From Citrobacter amalonaticus (lineage in GTDB: Bacteria; Pseudomonadota; Gammaproteobacteria; Enterobacterales; Enterobacteriaceae), in contig NZ_CP014015.2 of the NCBI RefSeq assembly GCF_001559075.2, positions 992,001 to 1,056,000 on the forward strand: DNA of 64,000 nt, given 5' to 3'. The translations under genes and the position numbers were made by a program. The notes under the pieces are model-generated. The model was not told the DNA's origin. It did not search any database and saw only the letters and a program-made list of their open reading frames with translations. Shown here in pieces: positions 43,068 to 51,672 of the stretch; the first letter of the stretch is position 1, and each line of letters starts with the position of its first letter.

Positions 43068-44501
43068 ATGAAAAAACTCACCTTACCAAAAGATTTTCTC
43101 TGGGGCGGCGCGGTTGCTGCACATCAGGTTGAAGGCGGCTGGAATAAAGGCGGTAAAGGCCCCAGCATTTGTGACGTTCTGACCGGCGGCGCGCATGGCG
43201 TACCCCGTGAAATCACCCGGCAGGTGGTGCCAGGTAAATATTACCCGAACCACGAAGCGGTCGATTTTTATGGTCACTACAAAGAAGACATCAAGCTGTT
43301 TGCTGAAATGGGCTTTAAATGCTTCCGCACGTCCATCGCCTGGACCCGAATCTTCCCACAAGGTGACGAAACGCAGCCAAATGAAGAAGGGCTGAAATTC
43401 TACGACGACATGTTTGATGAATTGCTCAAGTACAATATCGAACCGGTCATTACCCTTTCTCACTTTGAAATGCCGTTGCACCTGGTTCAGCAGTACGGCG
43501 GCTGGACTCACCGCAAGGTCGTTGATTTCTTTGTTCGTTTTGCCGAAGTGGTGTTTGAACGTTATAAGCATAAGGTCAAATACTGGATGACCTTCAACGA
43601 GATCAATAACCAGCGCAACTGGCGTGCGCCGCTGTTTGGTTATTGCTGCTCTGGCGTGGTCTATACCGAGCACGAAAACCCGGAAGAGACCATGTACCAG
43701 GTGCTGCACCACCAGTTTGTCGCCAGCGCGTTAGCCGTGAAGGCGGCGCGTCGCACCAATCCGGAGATGAAGGTGGGCTGCATGCTGGCGATGGTTGCGC
43801 TGTATCCGTTCTCCTGCAAGCCAGAAGACGTCATGTTCGCCCAGGAATCCATGCGCGAGCGCTATGTTTTCACCGACGTTCAGTTGCGCGGTTACTACCC
43901 GTCCTATGTCCTCAACGAGTGGGAGCGTCGCGGCTTTAACATTAAAATGGAAGACGGTGATGCCGCGATTCTGCGTGAAGGTACCTGCGATTACCTCGGC
44001 TTCAGTTACTACATGACCAACGCGGTGAAGGCCGACGGCGGTAGCGGCGATGCCATTTCGGGGTTCGAAGGCAGCGTACCGAATCCGCACGTTAAGGCCT
44101 CCGACTGGGGCTGGCAGATTGACCCGGTGGGTCTGCGCTACTCGCTGTGCGAACTGTATGAGCGTTACCAGAAACCGTTGTTCATCGTCGAAAACGGCTT
44201 TGGCGCTTACGATAAAGTAGAAGACGATGGCAGCATTAACGACGACTACCGCATTGACTATCTGCGTGCTCATGTCGAAGAGATGATGAAGGCGGTCACG
44301 TATGACGGAGTGGATCTGATGGGTTACACGCCATGGGGCTGTATCGACTGCGTCTCTTTCACCACCGGCCAGTACAGCAAACGTTATGGCTTTATCTATG
44401 TGAACAAGCACGATGATGGCACGGGTGACATGTCTCGTTCACGCAAGAAGAGCTTCGACTGGTATAAAGCGGTGATCGCCAGCAACGGCGAGAAACTTTA
44501 A
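43068..44501 (+). CDS. bglA: BglA, 6-phospho-beta-glucosidase (GH1)
   Basis: 477 residues of glycoside hydrolase family 1. The acid/base Glu is in WMTFNEINNQR (about 177) and the nucleophile Glu in LFIVENGFGAYD (about 375). The N-terminal GH1 signature FLWGGAVAAHQVEGGW is at about 9-24. It hydrolyses PTS-imported phospho-beta-glucosides such as phosphorylated arbutin or salicin. No PTS gene is adjacent, so the sugar must enter through a transporter elsewhere. The upstream RpiR-family gene is its probable regulator. Confidence 0.95.
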   Translation: MKKLTLPKDFLWGGAVAAHQVEGGWNKGGKGPSICDVLTGGAHGVPREITRQVVPGKYYPNHEAVDFYGHYKEDIKLFAEMGFKCFRTSIAWTRIFPQGDETQPNEEGLKFYDDMFDELLKYNIEPVITLSHFEMPLHLVQQYGGWTHRKVVDFFVRFAEVVFERYKHKVKYWMTFNEINNQRNWRAPLFGYCCSGVVYTEHENPEETMYQVLHHQFVASALAVKAARRTNPEMKVGCMLAMVALYPFSCKPEDVMFAQESMRERYVFTDVQLRGYYPSYVLNEWERRGFNIKMEDGDAAILREGTCDYLGFSYYMTNAVKADGGSGDAISGFEGSVPNPHVKASDWGWQIDPVGLRYSLCELYERYQKPLFIVENGFGAYDKVEDDGSINDDYRIDYLRAHVEEMMKAVTYDGVDLMGYTPWGCIDCVSFTTGQYSKRYGFIYVNKHDDGTGDMSRSRKKSFDWYKAVIASNGEKL

Positions 44502-44510
44502 CTCCATAAT

Positions 44511-44590
44511 GCCGGGCGGCGCTACGCTTGCGCCGGCCGACAAAACCTATGATTCGTGTAGGCCGGGTAAGGCGAAGCCGCCACCCGGCG
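44511..44590. repeat. REP pair (BIME), bglA/ygfF
   Basis: Two GC-rich REP units in opposite orientation: GCCGGGCGGCGCTACGCTTG from 44511, and GTAGGCCGGGTAAGGCGAAG through CACCCGGCG ending at 44590. They fill the gap between convergent genes. Confidence 0.8.
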
Positions 44591-44591
44591 T

Positions 44592-45335
44592 TTACTTCCC
44601 GCCCGCCAGCTCCAGAAAACTGCCCGTGACATACGACGCTTTCTCGCTCAGCAGCCAGGCAATGGCCTGCGCCACCTCTTCCGGCTGTCCGCCACGTTGC
44701 ATAGGTAACATCGACTTCACGCGATCCACCCGTCCAGGCTCGCCGCCGGAGGCGTGGATTTCGGTGTAGATAAGCCCCGGACGCACGCCGTTGACCCGGA
44801 TCCCTTGCGCCGCCACCTCCAGCGCCAGGCCGGTGGTCAGCGAGTCGACGGCCCCTTTCGACGCCGCATAGTCAATATATTCCCCCGGTGCGCCCAGACG
44901 CGACGCCGCTGACGACACGTTCACAATCGCCCCGCCGTGACCGCCGTGTTTGTGCGACATGCGCTTGACCGCTTCGCGACAGCAGAGGAAATACCCCGTC
45001 ACGTTGGTCGCCAGCACGCGGTTAATCCGCTCAGCAGAAAGGTTTTCGATCGTACTTTGTTCAAACAAAATTCCGGCATTATTGACCAGCGCCGCCAGCG
45101 GCTCATTTTCACGGTCGATCGATTCGAACATTGCCACAACCTGCGCTTCGTCACTGATATCTGCGCGCAGGGTAAATGCGTTTCCCCCGGCGGCGACTAT
45201 CTTATTCACCACCTCGGTGGCAGCCCGAATATTATGATGAAAATTAACGGCAACCGTGTAGCCCTCATCTGCCAGTTGTAACGCGGTCGCCCGCCCAATA
45301 CCGCGACTACCGCCGGTAACCAGTGCGATTCCCAT
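44592..45335 (-). CDS. ygfF: YgfF, short-chain dehydrogenase/reductase
   Basis: 247 residues of the classical SDR family. The NAD(P) motif TGGSRGIGRA is at about 7-16, NNAGIL near 88, and the catalytic S-Y-K set is in NVSSAASRLGAPGEYIDYAASKGA (Tyr near 156, Lys near 160). The substrate is unknown. REP elements flank it on both sides. Confidence 0.9.
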   Translation of the reverse strand: MGIALVTGGSRGIGRATALQLADEGYTVAVNFHHNIRAATEVVNKIVAAGGNAFTLRADISDEAQVVAMFESIDRENEPLAALVNNAGILFEQSTIENLSAERINRVLATNVTGYFLCCREAVKRMSHKHGGHGGAIVNVSSAASRLGAPGEYIDYAASKGAVDSLTTGLALEVAAQGIRVNGVRPGLIYTEIHASGGEPGRVDRVKSMLPMQRGGQPEEVAQAIAWLLSEKASYVTGSFLELAGGK

Positions 45336-45357
45336 GGAGTTCTCCCGATATGAAAAA

Positions 45358-45390
45358 GCCGGGTGGCGGCTTCGCCTTACCCGGCCTACA
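45358..45390. repeat. REP element upstream of ygfF, downstream of gcvP
   Basis: GCCGGGTGGCGGCTTCGCCT followed by TACCCGGCCTACA is a single canonical REP unit in the 78-bp gap between ygfF and gcvP. Confidence 0.8.
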
Positions 45391-45413
45391 AATGATTTGC
45401 TACTGTGAAATAA

Positions 45414-48287
45414 TTACTGGTATTCGCTCATCGGCACGCAGGAGCAGAACAGGTTACGGTCGCCGTAAACATCATCAAGACGTTTCACGGTTGGCCAGTA
45501 CTTGTTCGCTACACCCGCCGGGAAGACGGCGACTTCACGGCTGTAACCATGATTCCACTCTGCCACCAGCTCGTTCTGGGTATGCGGCGCGTTAACCAGT
45601 GGGTTATCTTCCAGTGACCAGACGCCTGTTTTCACGCTGTCAATTTCTGCGCGAATCGCCAGCATCGCATTAATAAAGCGATCCAGTTCCACTTTGCTTT
45701 CCGATTCCGTTGGCTCAACCATCAGCGTACCCGCGACCGGGAACGACATGGTCGGCGCATGGAAACCGTAATCGATCAGGCGTTTGGCAATATCCAGTTC
45801 ACTGATGCCGGTCTCTTCTTTCAGCGGACGGATGTCGAGAATACACTCGTGCGCCACGCGACCATCGCGGCCGGTATACAGAACCGGGAATGCGTTTTTC
45901 AGACGGCTGGCAATGTAGTTGGCATTCAGAATCGCCACCTGACTTGCCTGCTTCAGTCCTTCGGCGCCCATCATGCGGATGTACATCCAACTGATTGGCA
46001 GAATCGATGCGCTGCCGAACGGTGCGGCAGAAACCGCGCCCTGACGGGTCAACATCCCTTCGATCTGCACTACGCTGTGGCCCGGTACAAACGGCGCCAG
46101 GTGCGATTTCACGCCAATCGGTCCCATGCCTGGGCCACCGCCGCCGTGCGGAATGCAGAAGGTTTTGTGCAGGTTCAGGTGTGAAACGTCAGCGCCGATA
46201 AAGCCCGGAGAGGTGATGCCCACCTGAGCGTTCATATTCGCGCCGTCGAGATAAACCTGCCCACCAAACTGATGCACGATCTCGCACACGTCACGGATCG
46301 TCTCTTCGTAAACACCGTGGGTAGACGGATAGGTCACCATGATGCAAGAGAGGTTTTCGCCCGCCTGACCGGCTTTTTCACGCAGATCGCCAAGATCGAT
46401 GTTACCGTTCTTATCACAGGCCACGACCACCACCTGCATCCCCGCCATCTGTGCGGAAGCCGGGTTAGTCCCGTGCGCAGAGGCTGGGATCAGGCAGATA
46501 TCGCGATGCCCTTCATTGCGACTTTCGTGGTAATGACGGATCGCCAGCAGACCGGCGTATTCCCCCTGCGCGCCAGAGTTCGGCTGCATGCAGACGGCGT
46601 CGTAACCGGTCAGTTTGACCAGCCAGTCAGAAAGCTGACCAATCATCTGATGGTAGCCTTCCGCCTGCTCTGGCGGGCAGAATGGATGCAGTTCGGCAAA
46701 TTCCGGCCAGGTAATCGGGATCATTTCCGCTGCCGCGTTCAGCTTCATGGTGCAAGAACCCAGCGGGATCATCGCCTGATTCAGCGCCAGATCTTTGCGC
46801 TCCAGCGAGTGCATGTAGCGCATCATCTCGGTTTCACTGTGATAGCGATTGAATACCGGGTGGCTGAGGATGGCGTCATCGCGCAGCATACTTTCCTGAA
46901 TCGAACGGCTGTCGTGCGCCACTTCTTTGTCCAGGGTGTCGATATTCAGACCGTGGCTGTCGCCCAGCAGAACCGTAAACAACTGCAAGACATCTTCACG
47001 GGTGGTGGTTTCGTCAAGCGTAATGCCTACTGCGTTATGGATATCACTGCGCAAGTTGATTTCTGCCGCTTGCGCACGCGCCAGCACTGCGGCTTTGTCC
47101 GCCACTTCCACGCACAGCGTGTCAAAATAGTGGGCATGGCGCAGTTTCAACCCTTTTTGTTGCAGACCCGCAGCGAGGATATCGGTCAGACGGTGGATAC
47201 GATTCGCAATGCGTTTCAGGCCAACCGGGCCATGATAAACGGCATACAGGCTGGCGATGTTTGCCAGCAGTACCTGCGAGGTACAAATGTTGGAGTTCGC
47301 TTTCTCGCGACGAATATGCTGCTCACGCGTCTGCATCGCCATACGCAGCGCGGTATTGCCCGCCGCATCTTTCGATACGCCAATAATACGGCCCGGCATG
47401 GAGCGTTTGAATTCATCTTTCGCGGCAAAGAATGCCGCGTGTGGGCCGCCGTAGCCCATCGGTACGCCAAAGCGTTGCGCAGAGCCGAAAACAATGTCCG
47501 CGCCCTGCTTGCCCGGCGCGGTCAGCAGCACCAGCGCCATAAAATCGGCAGCAACGCTGACGATCACTTTGCGTGATTTCAGTTCGCTAATCAGTGCGCT
47601 GTAGTCATGGACTTCACCGGTGGTTCCCACCTGCTGTAACAGCACGCCGAACACATCCTGGTGATCCAGTACTTTCGCCGCATCATCCACAATCACGTCA
47701 AAACCAAAGGTTTCCGCACGCGTACGCACAACATCCAGCGTTTGTGGATGCACATCTGCGGCAACAAAGAAACGGTTCGCGTTTTTCAGTTTGCTGACAC
47801 GCTTCGCCATCGCCATCGCTTCTGCAGCCGCGGTGGCTTCATCAAGCAGCGAAGCGGAAGCCATATCCAGACCGGTCAGATCCAGCGTCACCTGCTGGAA
47901 GTTCAGCAGGGCTTCCAGACGACCCTGAGACACTTCCGGCTGATAAGGCGTATAGGCGGTGTACCAGCCCGGGTTTTCCAGCATGTTACGCAGGATAACC
48001 GGTGGCAGTTGCACGGCGGTATAACCCATGCCGATGTATGACGTGAAGCGCTTGTTACGCCCGGCGATGGCCTTTAATTCTGCCAGCGCGGCGTATTCGG
48101 TCGCCGCCTCGCCAACCTGCGGCGGAGTCGCGAGCTGAATGTCCTTCGGCACAATCTGGCCGATCAACGCATTTAACGATCCGGCGCCAACCGCATTCAG
48201 CATCTCTTGCTGCTGCGCGGCGTCCGGTCCGATGTGGCGTTCAATGAAAGCGCCGCTGTTTTCAAGCTGGCTTAACGTCTGTGTCAT
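45414..48287 (-). CDS. gcvP: glycine decarboxylase (P protein)
   Basis: 957 residues. A PLP-dependent homodimer that decarboxylates glycine and passes the aminomethyl group to lipoyl-GcvH. The PLP lysine lies in NLHKTFCIPHGGGGPGMGP (about 705-723). N- and C-terminal halves show the duplicated aminotransferase fold (SYIGMGYTAV near 63; LGSCTMKLN near 511). It is the last gene of gcvTHP and separated from gcvH by a REP pair. Confidence 0.97.
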   Translation of the reverse strand: MTQTLSQLENSGAFIERHIGPDAAQQQEMLNAVGAGSLNALIGQIVPKDIQLATPPQVGEAATEYAALAELKAIAGRNKRFTSYIGMGYTAVQLPPVILRNMLENPGWYTAYTPYQPEVSQGRLEALLNFQQVTLDLTGLDMASASLLDEATAAAEAMAMAKRVSKLKNANRFFVAADVHPQTLDVVRTRAETFGFDVIVDDAAKVLDHQDVFGVLLQQVGTTGEVHDYSALISELKSRKVIVSVAADFMALVLLTAPGKQGADIVFGSAQRFGVPMGYGGPHAAFFAAKDEFKRSMPGRIIGVSKDAAGNTALRMAMQTREQHIRREKANSNICTSQVLLANIASLYAVYHGPVGLKRIANRIHRLTDILAAGLQQKGLKLRHAHYFDTLCVEVADKAAVLARAQAAEINLRSDIHNAVGITLDETTTREDVLQLFTVLLGDSHGLNIDTLDKEVAHDSRSIQESMLRDDAILSHPVFNRYHSETEMMRYMHSLERKDLALNQAMIPLGSCTMKLNAAAEMIPITWPEFAELHPFCPPEQAEGYHQMIGQLSDWLVKLTGYDAVCMQPNSGAQGEYAGLLAIRHYHESRNEGHRDICLIPASAHGTNPASAQMAGMQVVVVACDKNGNIDLGDLREKAGQAGENLSCIMVTYPSTHGVYEETIRDVCEIVHQFGGQVYLDGANMNAQVGITSPGFIGADVSHLNLHKTFCIPHGGGGPGMGPIGVKSHLAPFVPGHSVVQIEGMLTRQGAVSAAPFGSASILPISWMYIRMMGAEGLKQASQVAILNANYIASRLKNAFPVLYTGRDGRVAHECILDIRPLKEETGISELDIAKRLIDYGFHAPTMSFPVAGTLMVEPTESESKVELDRFINAMLAIRAEIDSVKTGVWSLEDNPLVNAPHTQNELVAEWNHGYSREVAVFPAGVANKYWPTVKRLDDVYGDRNLFCSCVPMSEYQ

Positions 48288-48338
48288 GGGCGATGGTTCC
48301 TGAAACGTGCAGTGAATCGTGATTGTCTCTGTCTGCGA

Positions 48339-48408
48339 GCCCGGTGGCGCTAACGCTTACCGGGCCTACGCATGCCTTGTAGGCCGGATAAGCGCAACGC
48401 CATCCGGC
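48339..48408. repeat. REP pair (BIME), gcvH-gcvP
   Basis: CCCGGTGGCGCTAACGCTTA...GGGCCTACG followed by GTAGGCCGGATAAGCGCAAC...CATCCGGC forms two opposed REP units inside the gcv operon. This position can set different levels of gcvH and gcvP mRNA. Confidence 0.8.
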
Positions 48409-48418
48409 AAAGGCGTAT

Positions 48419-48808
48419 TTACTCGTCTTCTAACAATGCTTCGTACGCAGTGGCATCCAGCAGCGAGTCCAGTTCGCTCTCATCACTGGCTTTGATTTTG
48501 AAGATCCAGCCATCGGTGTACGGCTCGCTATTCACCAGTTCCGGGGAGTCGCTCAGCGCATCGTTAACGGCCACGATCTCACCGCCGATCGGCGCATAGA
48601 TGTCAGAAGCGGCTTTGACCGATTCGGCAACTGCGCAGTCATCACCCGCGCTCACGGTCGCGCCGACTTCCGGCAGGTCAACAAAAACCATGTCGCCCAA
48701 CAGTTCCTGAGCGTGTTCGGTAATGCCAACGGTGTAAGAGCCGTCAGCTTCTTTGCGCAGCCATTCGTGTTCTTTACTGTATTTCAGTTCTGCTGGTACG
48801 TTGCTCAT
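48419..48808 (-). CDS. gcvH: glycine cleavage H protein (lipoyl carrier)
   Basis: 129 residues with the lipoyl-domain hammerhead fold. The lipoylated Lys is residue 65 counting Met in VAESVKAASDIYAP. It shuttles the aminomethyl group among GcvP, GcvT and Lpd. The ATG at 48808 has TGGAG upstream; a TTG one codon earlier is rejected. It lies 25 bp after gcvT. Confidence 0.97.
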   Translation of the reverse strand: MSNVPAELKYSKEHEWLRKEADGSYTVGITEHAQELLGDMVFVDLPEVGATVSAGDDCAVAESVKAASDIYAPIGGEIVAVNDALSDSPELVNSEPYTDGWIFKIKASDESELDSLLDATAYEALLEDE

Positions 48809-48833
48809 CAATCAATCTCCAGAAAAGGATGAA

Positions 48834-49928
48834 TCACGCGACGGCTTTGCCGTTACGCACAAAAACAGGTTTAGTCACTTTTACCGGCATTTCGCGGTTG
48901 CGAATCTGCACAATGGCCGTTTCGCCAATGCCAGCGGGTACGCGCGCCAGCGCAATGCTGTAGCCCAGCGTCGGTGAGAAGGTACCGCTAGTGATAACGC
49001 CTTCCAGTTGATTACCCTGGGCGTCAGTGAAACGTACCGGCAGTTCATTACGCAGAACGCCTTTCTCGGTCATCACCAGGCCAACCAGCTGCTCGTGGCC
49101 TTTTTCACGCTGGAGTTCCAGCGCTTCACGGCCGATAAAATCGCGGTCTGTCGGCTCCCACGCGATGGTCCAGCCCATATTAGCCGCCAGCGGGGTGATC
49201 CCTTCGTCCATCTCCTGACCATACAGGTTCATACCCGCTTCCAGACGCAGCGTATCGCGCGCGCCCAGACCACACGGTTTCACGCCCGCTTCCACCAGCG
49301 CACGCCAGAAATCCGCCGCCTTTTCATTCGGCATCGCAATCTCATAGCCCGCTTCACCGGTATAACCGGTCGTGGCGATAAACAGGTCGCCGGCCTGCAC
49401 GCCGAAGAACGGTTTCATGCCTTCAACGGCTTTGCACTGCTCGTCAGTAAACAGGGATGCCGCCTTCGCCTGCGCGTTAGGCCCCTGCACCGCGATCAGC
49501 GACAGGTCATCACGCACGGTAATGTCGATGGCAAAAGGTTCAGCGTGTTGGGTAATCCAGGAGAGGTCTTTTTCGCGAGTGGCGGAGTTAACAACGAGGC
49601 GGAAGAAGTCTTCGGTAAAGTAATAGACAATCAGGTCATCTATCACGCCGCCCGAGGCGTTAAGCATACCGGAATAAAGAGCCTTGCCGGTTTTCGTGAG
49701 CTTTGCCACATCGTTCGCCAGCAGATAACGCAAGAACTCCCGAGTGCGACTGCCGCGCAGATCGACGATGGTCATGTGCGACACATCAAACATTCCGGCA
49801 TCGGTGCGAACCGCATGGTGTTCATCGAGCTGAGAACCATAATGCAGCGGCATCATCCAGCCGTGGAAATCGACCATGCGCGCGCCGCATAGCGTGTGTT
49901 GTTCGTACAAAGGCGTCTGTTGAGCCAT
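48834..49928 (-). CDS. gcvT: aminomethyltransferase (T protein)
   Basis: 364 residues. It transfers the one-carbon unit from aminomethyl-lipoyl GcvH to tetrahydrofolate, releasing ammonia. Typical GcvT motifs are DVSHMTIVDLRG (about 48-59) with the catalytic Asp region, TGYTGEAGYEI (about 192) and GLGARDTLRLEAGM (about 219-232). GAGGAC precedes the ATG. It is the first gene of gcvTHP. Confidence 0.97.
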   Translation of the reverse strand: MAQQTPLYEQHTLCGARMVDFHGWMMPLHYGSQLDEHHAVRTDAGMFDVSHMTIVDLRGSRTREFLRYLLANDVAKLTKTGKALYSGMLNASGGVIDDLIVYYFTEDFFRLVVNSATREKDLSWITQHAEPFAIDITVRDDLSLIAVQGPNAQAKAASLFTDEQCKAVEGMKPFFGVQAGDLFIATTGYTGEAGYEIAMPNEKAADFWRALVEAGVKPCGLGARDTLRLEAGMNLYGQEMDEGITPLAANMGWTIAWEPTDRDFIGREALELQREKGHEQLVGLVMTEKGVLRNELPVRFTDAQGNQLEGVITSGTFSPTLGYSIALARVPAGIGETAIVQIRNREMPVKVTKPVFVRNGKAVA

Positions 49929-50019
49929 CTTGTCCTCATTGAATAAGCGGGGCTGACCACCCTTTCGCAGCGAAAATTGCCGCCACGAAACCCGGCATCG
50001 AAGTCACTCCTGGGCTCCG

Positions 50020-50035
50020 ACGCAAACGTTCTCTT
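50020..50035. promoter_or_regulatory. PurR-like operator of gcvTHP
   Basis: ACGCAAACGTTCTCTT matches the left and central part of the PurR consensus ACGCAAACGTTTTCNT very well. gcvTHP is known to be repressed by PurR in E. coli. The site is 92 bp upstream of the gcvT ATG. Confidence 0.75.
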
Positions 50036-50312
50036 TGCCCCTGAACTTACCACCGAAACCCACGCTAAACCATAAAACAAAATTAACCATCACATTAGCT
50101 TATGACTAAAAATCGCCAAAACATCATCAGCATAAAAAACCATTAATAAGCCTATCAACACGGATTAACGATAAGCATTCATTCATAACAGGCGCACATA
50201 TCAACATTAAACGCTAAAAAAATGTCAAAACTGGCGTTACGCAAAAATCACGACATTAGAAAATATAATGCGAAAAGAAGAGTGAAATTAGTTTATTTCA
50301 AATGAGGGAAGC

Positions 50313-50334
50313 CTCCCGGCGAAGACGCCGGGAG
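50313..50334 (-). terminator. strong hairpin downstream of ubiI
   Basis: CTCCCGGCG-AAGA-CGCCGGGAG is a perfect 9-bp stem with a tetraloop, 45 bp after the ubiI stop. Only a short pyrimidine-rich tract follows on the minus strand, so termination strength is uncertain. Confidence 0.6.
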
Positions 50335-50378
50335 AAGGAAATGTGACGGGTTTCAAATTCTATAAAAGAGGTGAATTC

Positions 50379-51581
50379 TTAGCGAAGCCACTCAGGCAGA
50401 TCGTTTAATCCCATTGCCTGACGGAGAAGTTGCGGTTTAACGCCAGGGAGGGTGTCAGCCAGTTTCAGTCCCATATCACGCAGCAGTTTTTTCGCCGGAT
50501 GCGTTCCCGCAAACAGCTCGCGGAACCCCTGCATGCCCGCGAGCATCATCGCGGCGCTGTGCTTACGGCTGCGCTCATAGCGACGCAAATAGAGGTACTG
50601 ACCGATGTCTTTGCCCTGACGATGCAGACGTTTGAGCTCATCCACCAGTTCTGCGGCATCCATGAAGCCAAGGTTTACGCCCTGTCCGGCCAGCGGATGG
50701 ATGGTATGCGCAGCGTCGCCCACCAGCGCCAGACGATGCGCGGCGAACTGACGCGCATAGCGTCCTGTCAGCGGAAACACCTGGCGTTCGCTTTCCACCC
50801 GACACAGCCCCAGACGATTATCAAACGCGATGTTCAGCGCCTGATTAAATTGCTCATCGCTGGCCTGCTGCATCCGCTCAGCCTCTTGTGGCGCAAGCGA
50901 CCAGACGATGGAGCACAAATGCGGATCGCTGAGCGGCAAAAATGCCAGAATACCATCACCGTGAAACGCCTGACGGGCAACCGCACCGTGCGCGTCTTCG
51001 GTGCGAATAGTCGCGACCAGCGCATGATGGCGATAATCCCAGAAGGTCAGCGGAATGTCTGCTTTATTACGCAACCACGAGTTTGCCCCGTCGGCACCAA
51101 TCACCAGGCGTGCGGTGAGCATTGCGCCATCTTTCAGCGTCAGGAAGGCTTCGTTTTCGCCCCACGCCACCTGCTGCAATTCGGCAGGCGCCATCAGCGT
51201 GATATCGGAGGATTGTTGCGCTTTTTGCCACAGCGCGTAATGGATCACCGCGTTCTCCACGATATGGCCCAGATGGCTGTAGCCCATGCTTTGGTCATCA
51301 AATTCAATACGGCCAAAGCTGTCCTTATCCCACACTTCCATCCCGTGATAGCAACTGGCGCGGCGAGCCACAATGTCTGACCAGACGCCCAGACGGGTAA
51401 GCAGTTTTTCACTGGCGGCATTGATCGCCGACACGCGCAGCGCAGGAGCGGCATCCGCCGCCAACGGCTGCGGTTCACGCTGTTCGAGCACAGCGACACG
51501 TAAACCGCTGCCCTGCAATCCACACGCGACAGCCAGGCCAACCATGCCTCCACCCACGATTGCTACATCAACACTTTGCAC
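50379..51581 (-). CDS. ubiI: UbiI (VisC), ubiquinone C5-hydroxylase
   Basis: 400 residues of the UbiH/COQ6 flavin monooxygenase family. The FAD dinucleotide motif is VAIVGGGMVGLAVACGL (about 6-22), the DG motif is VIGADGANSWLR (about 162-173), and the second FAD motif is LVGDAAHTIHPLAGQGVNLG (about 290-309). It hydroxylates the ring at C5 in aerobic ubiquinone synthesis. It is the last gene of pepP-ubiH-ubiI, separated from ubiH by a REP unit. Confidence 0.95.
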   Translation of the reverse strand: MQSVDVAIVGGGMVGLAVACGLQGSGLRVAVLEQREPQPLAADAAPALRVSAINAASEKLLTRLGVWSDIVARRASCYHGMEVWDKDSFGRIEFDDQSMGYSHLGHIVENAVIHYALWQKAQQSSDITLMAPAELQQVAWGENEAFLTLKDGAMLTARLVIGADGANSWLRNKADIPLTFWDYRHHALVATIRTEDAHGAVARQAFHGDGILAFLPLSDPHLCSIVWSLAPQEAERMQQASDEQFNQALNIAFDNRLGLCRVESERQVFPLTGRYARQFAAHRLALVGDAAHTIHPLAGQGVNLGFMDAAELVDELKRLHRQGKDIGQYLYLRRYERSRKHSAAMMLAGMQGFRELFAGTHPAKKLLRDMGLKLADTLPGVKPQLLRQAMGLNDLPEWLR

Positions 51582-51633
51582 TGTTTACTCCTGGAAATCG
51601 GAAACCGCCATCGGGCGTCATGTTCGTATAAAT

Positions 51634-51659
51634 ACCGGATGGCGCTTCGCTTATCCGGT
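51634..51659. repeat. REP element, ubiH-ubiI
   Basis: ACCGGATGGCGCTTCGCTTA then TCCGGT is a canonical REP hairpin in the 91-bp gap between ubiH and ubiI. Confidence 0.8.
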
Positions 51660-51672
51660 CTGGAGATGATGT

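Larger units (their letters stand above)
49929..50378. promoter_or_regulatory. gcvTHP control region
   Basis: 450 bp of mostly AT-rich non-coding DNA upstream of gcvT. It contains a PurR-like box (50020-50035) and several ATTAG/CTAAT pentamers of the kind bound by GcvA (for example near 50095 and 50286). The long AT-rich tract from 50080 to 50300 fits Lrp/GcvA control. It ends with a hairpin after ubiI at 50313-50334. Confidence 0.6.

Noticed and set aside
46272..47576. 434-codon plus-strand frame inside gcvP
   Set aside because: Antisense shadow of gcvP with His/Arg/Gln-rich composition typical of such shadows.
49929..50378. Glycine riboswitch upstream of gcvT
   Set aside because: No tandem aptamer-like structure is apparent, and enterobacterial gcvTHP is controlled by GcvA, Lrp and PurR, for which sites are plausible here.
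38971..51659. CRISPR array suggested by recurring GC-rich repeats
   Set aside because: The repeats are scattered singly or in opposed pairs between genes and have the REP consensus, with no regular spacers.
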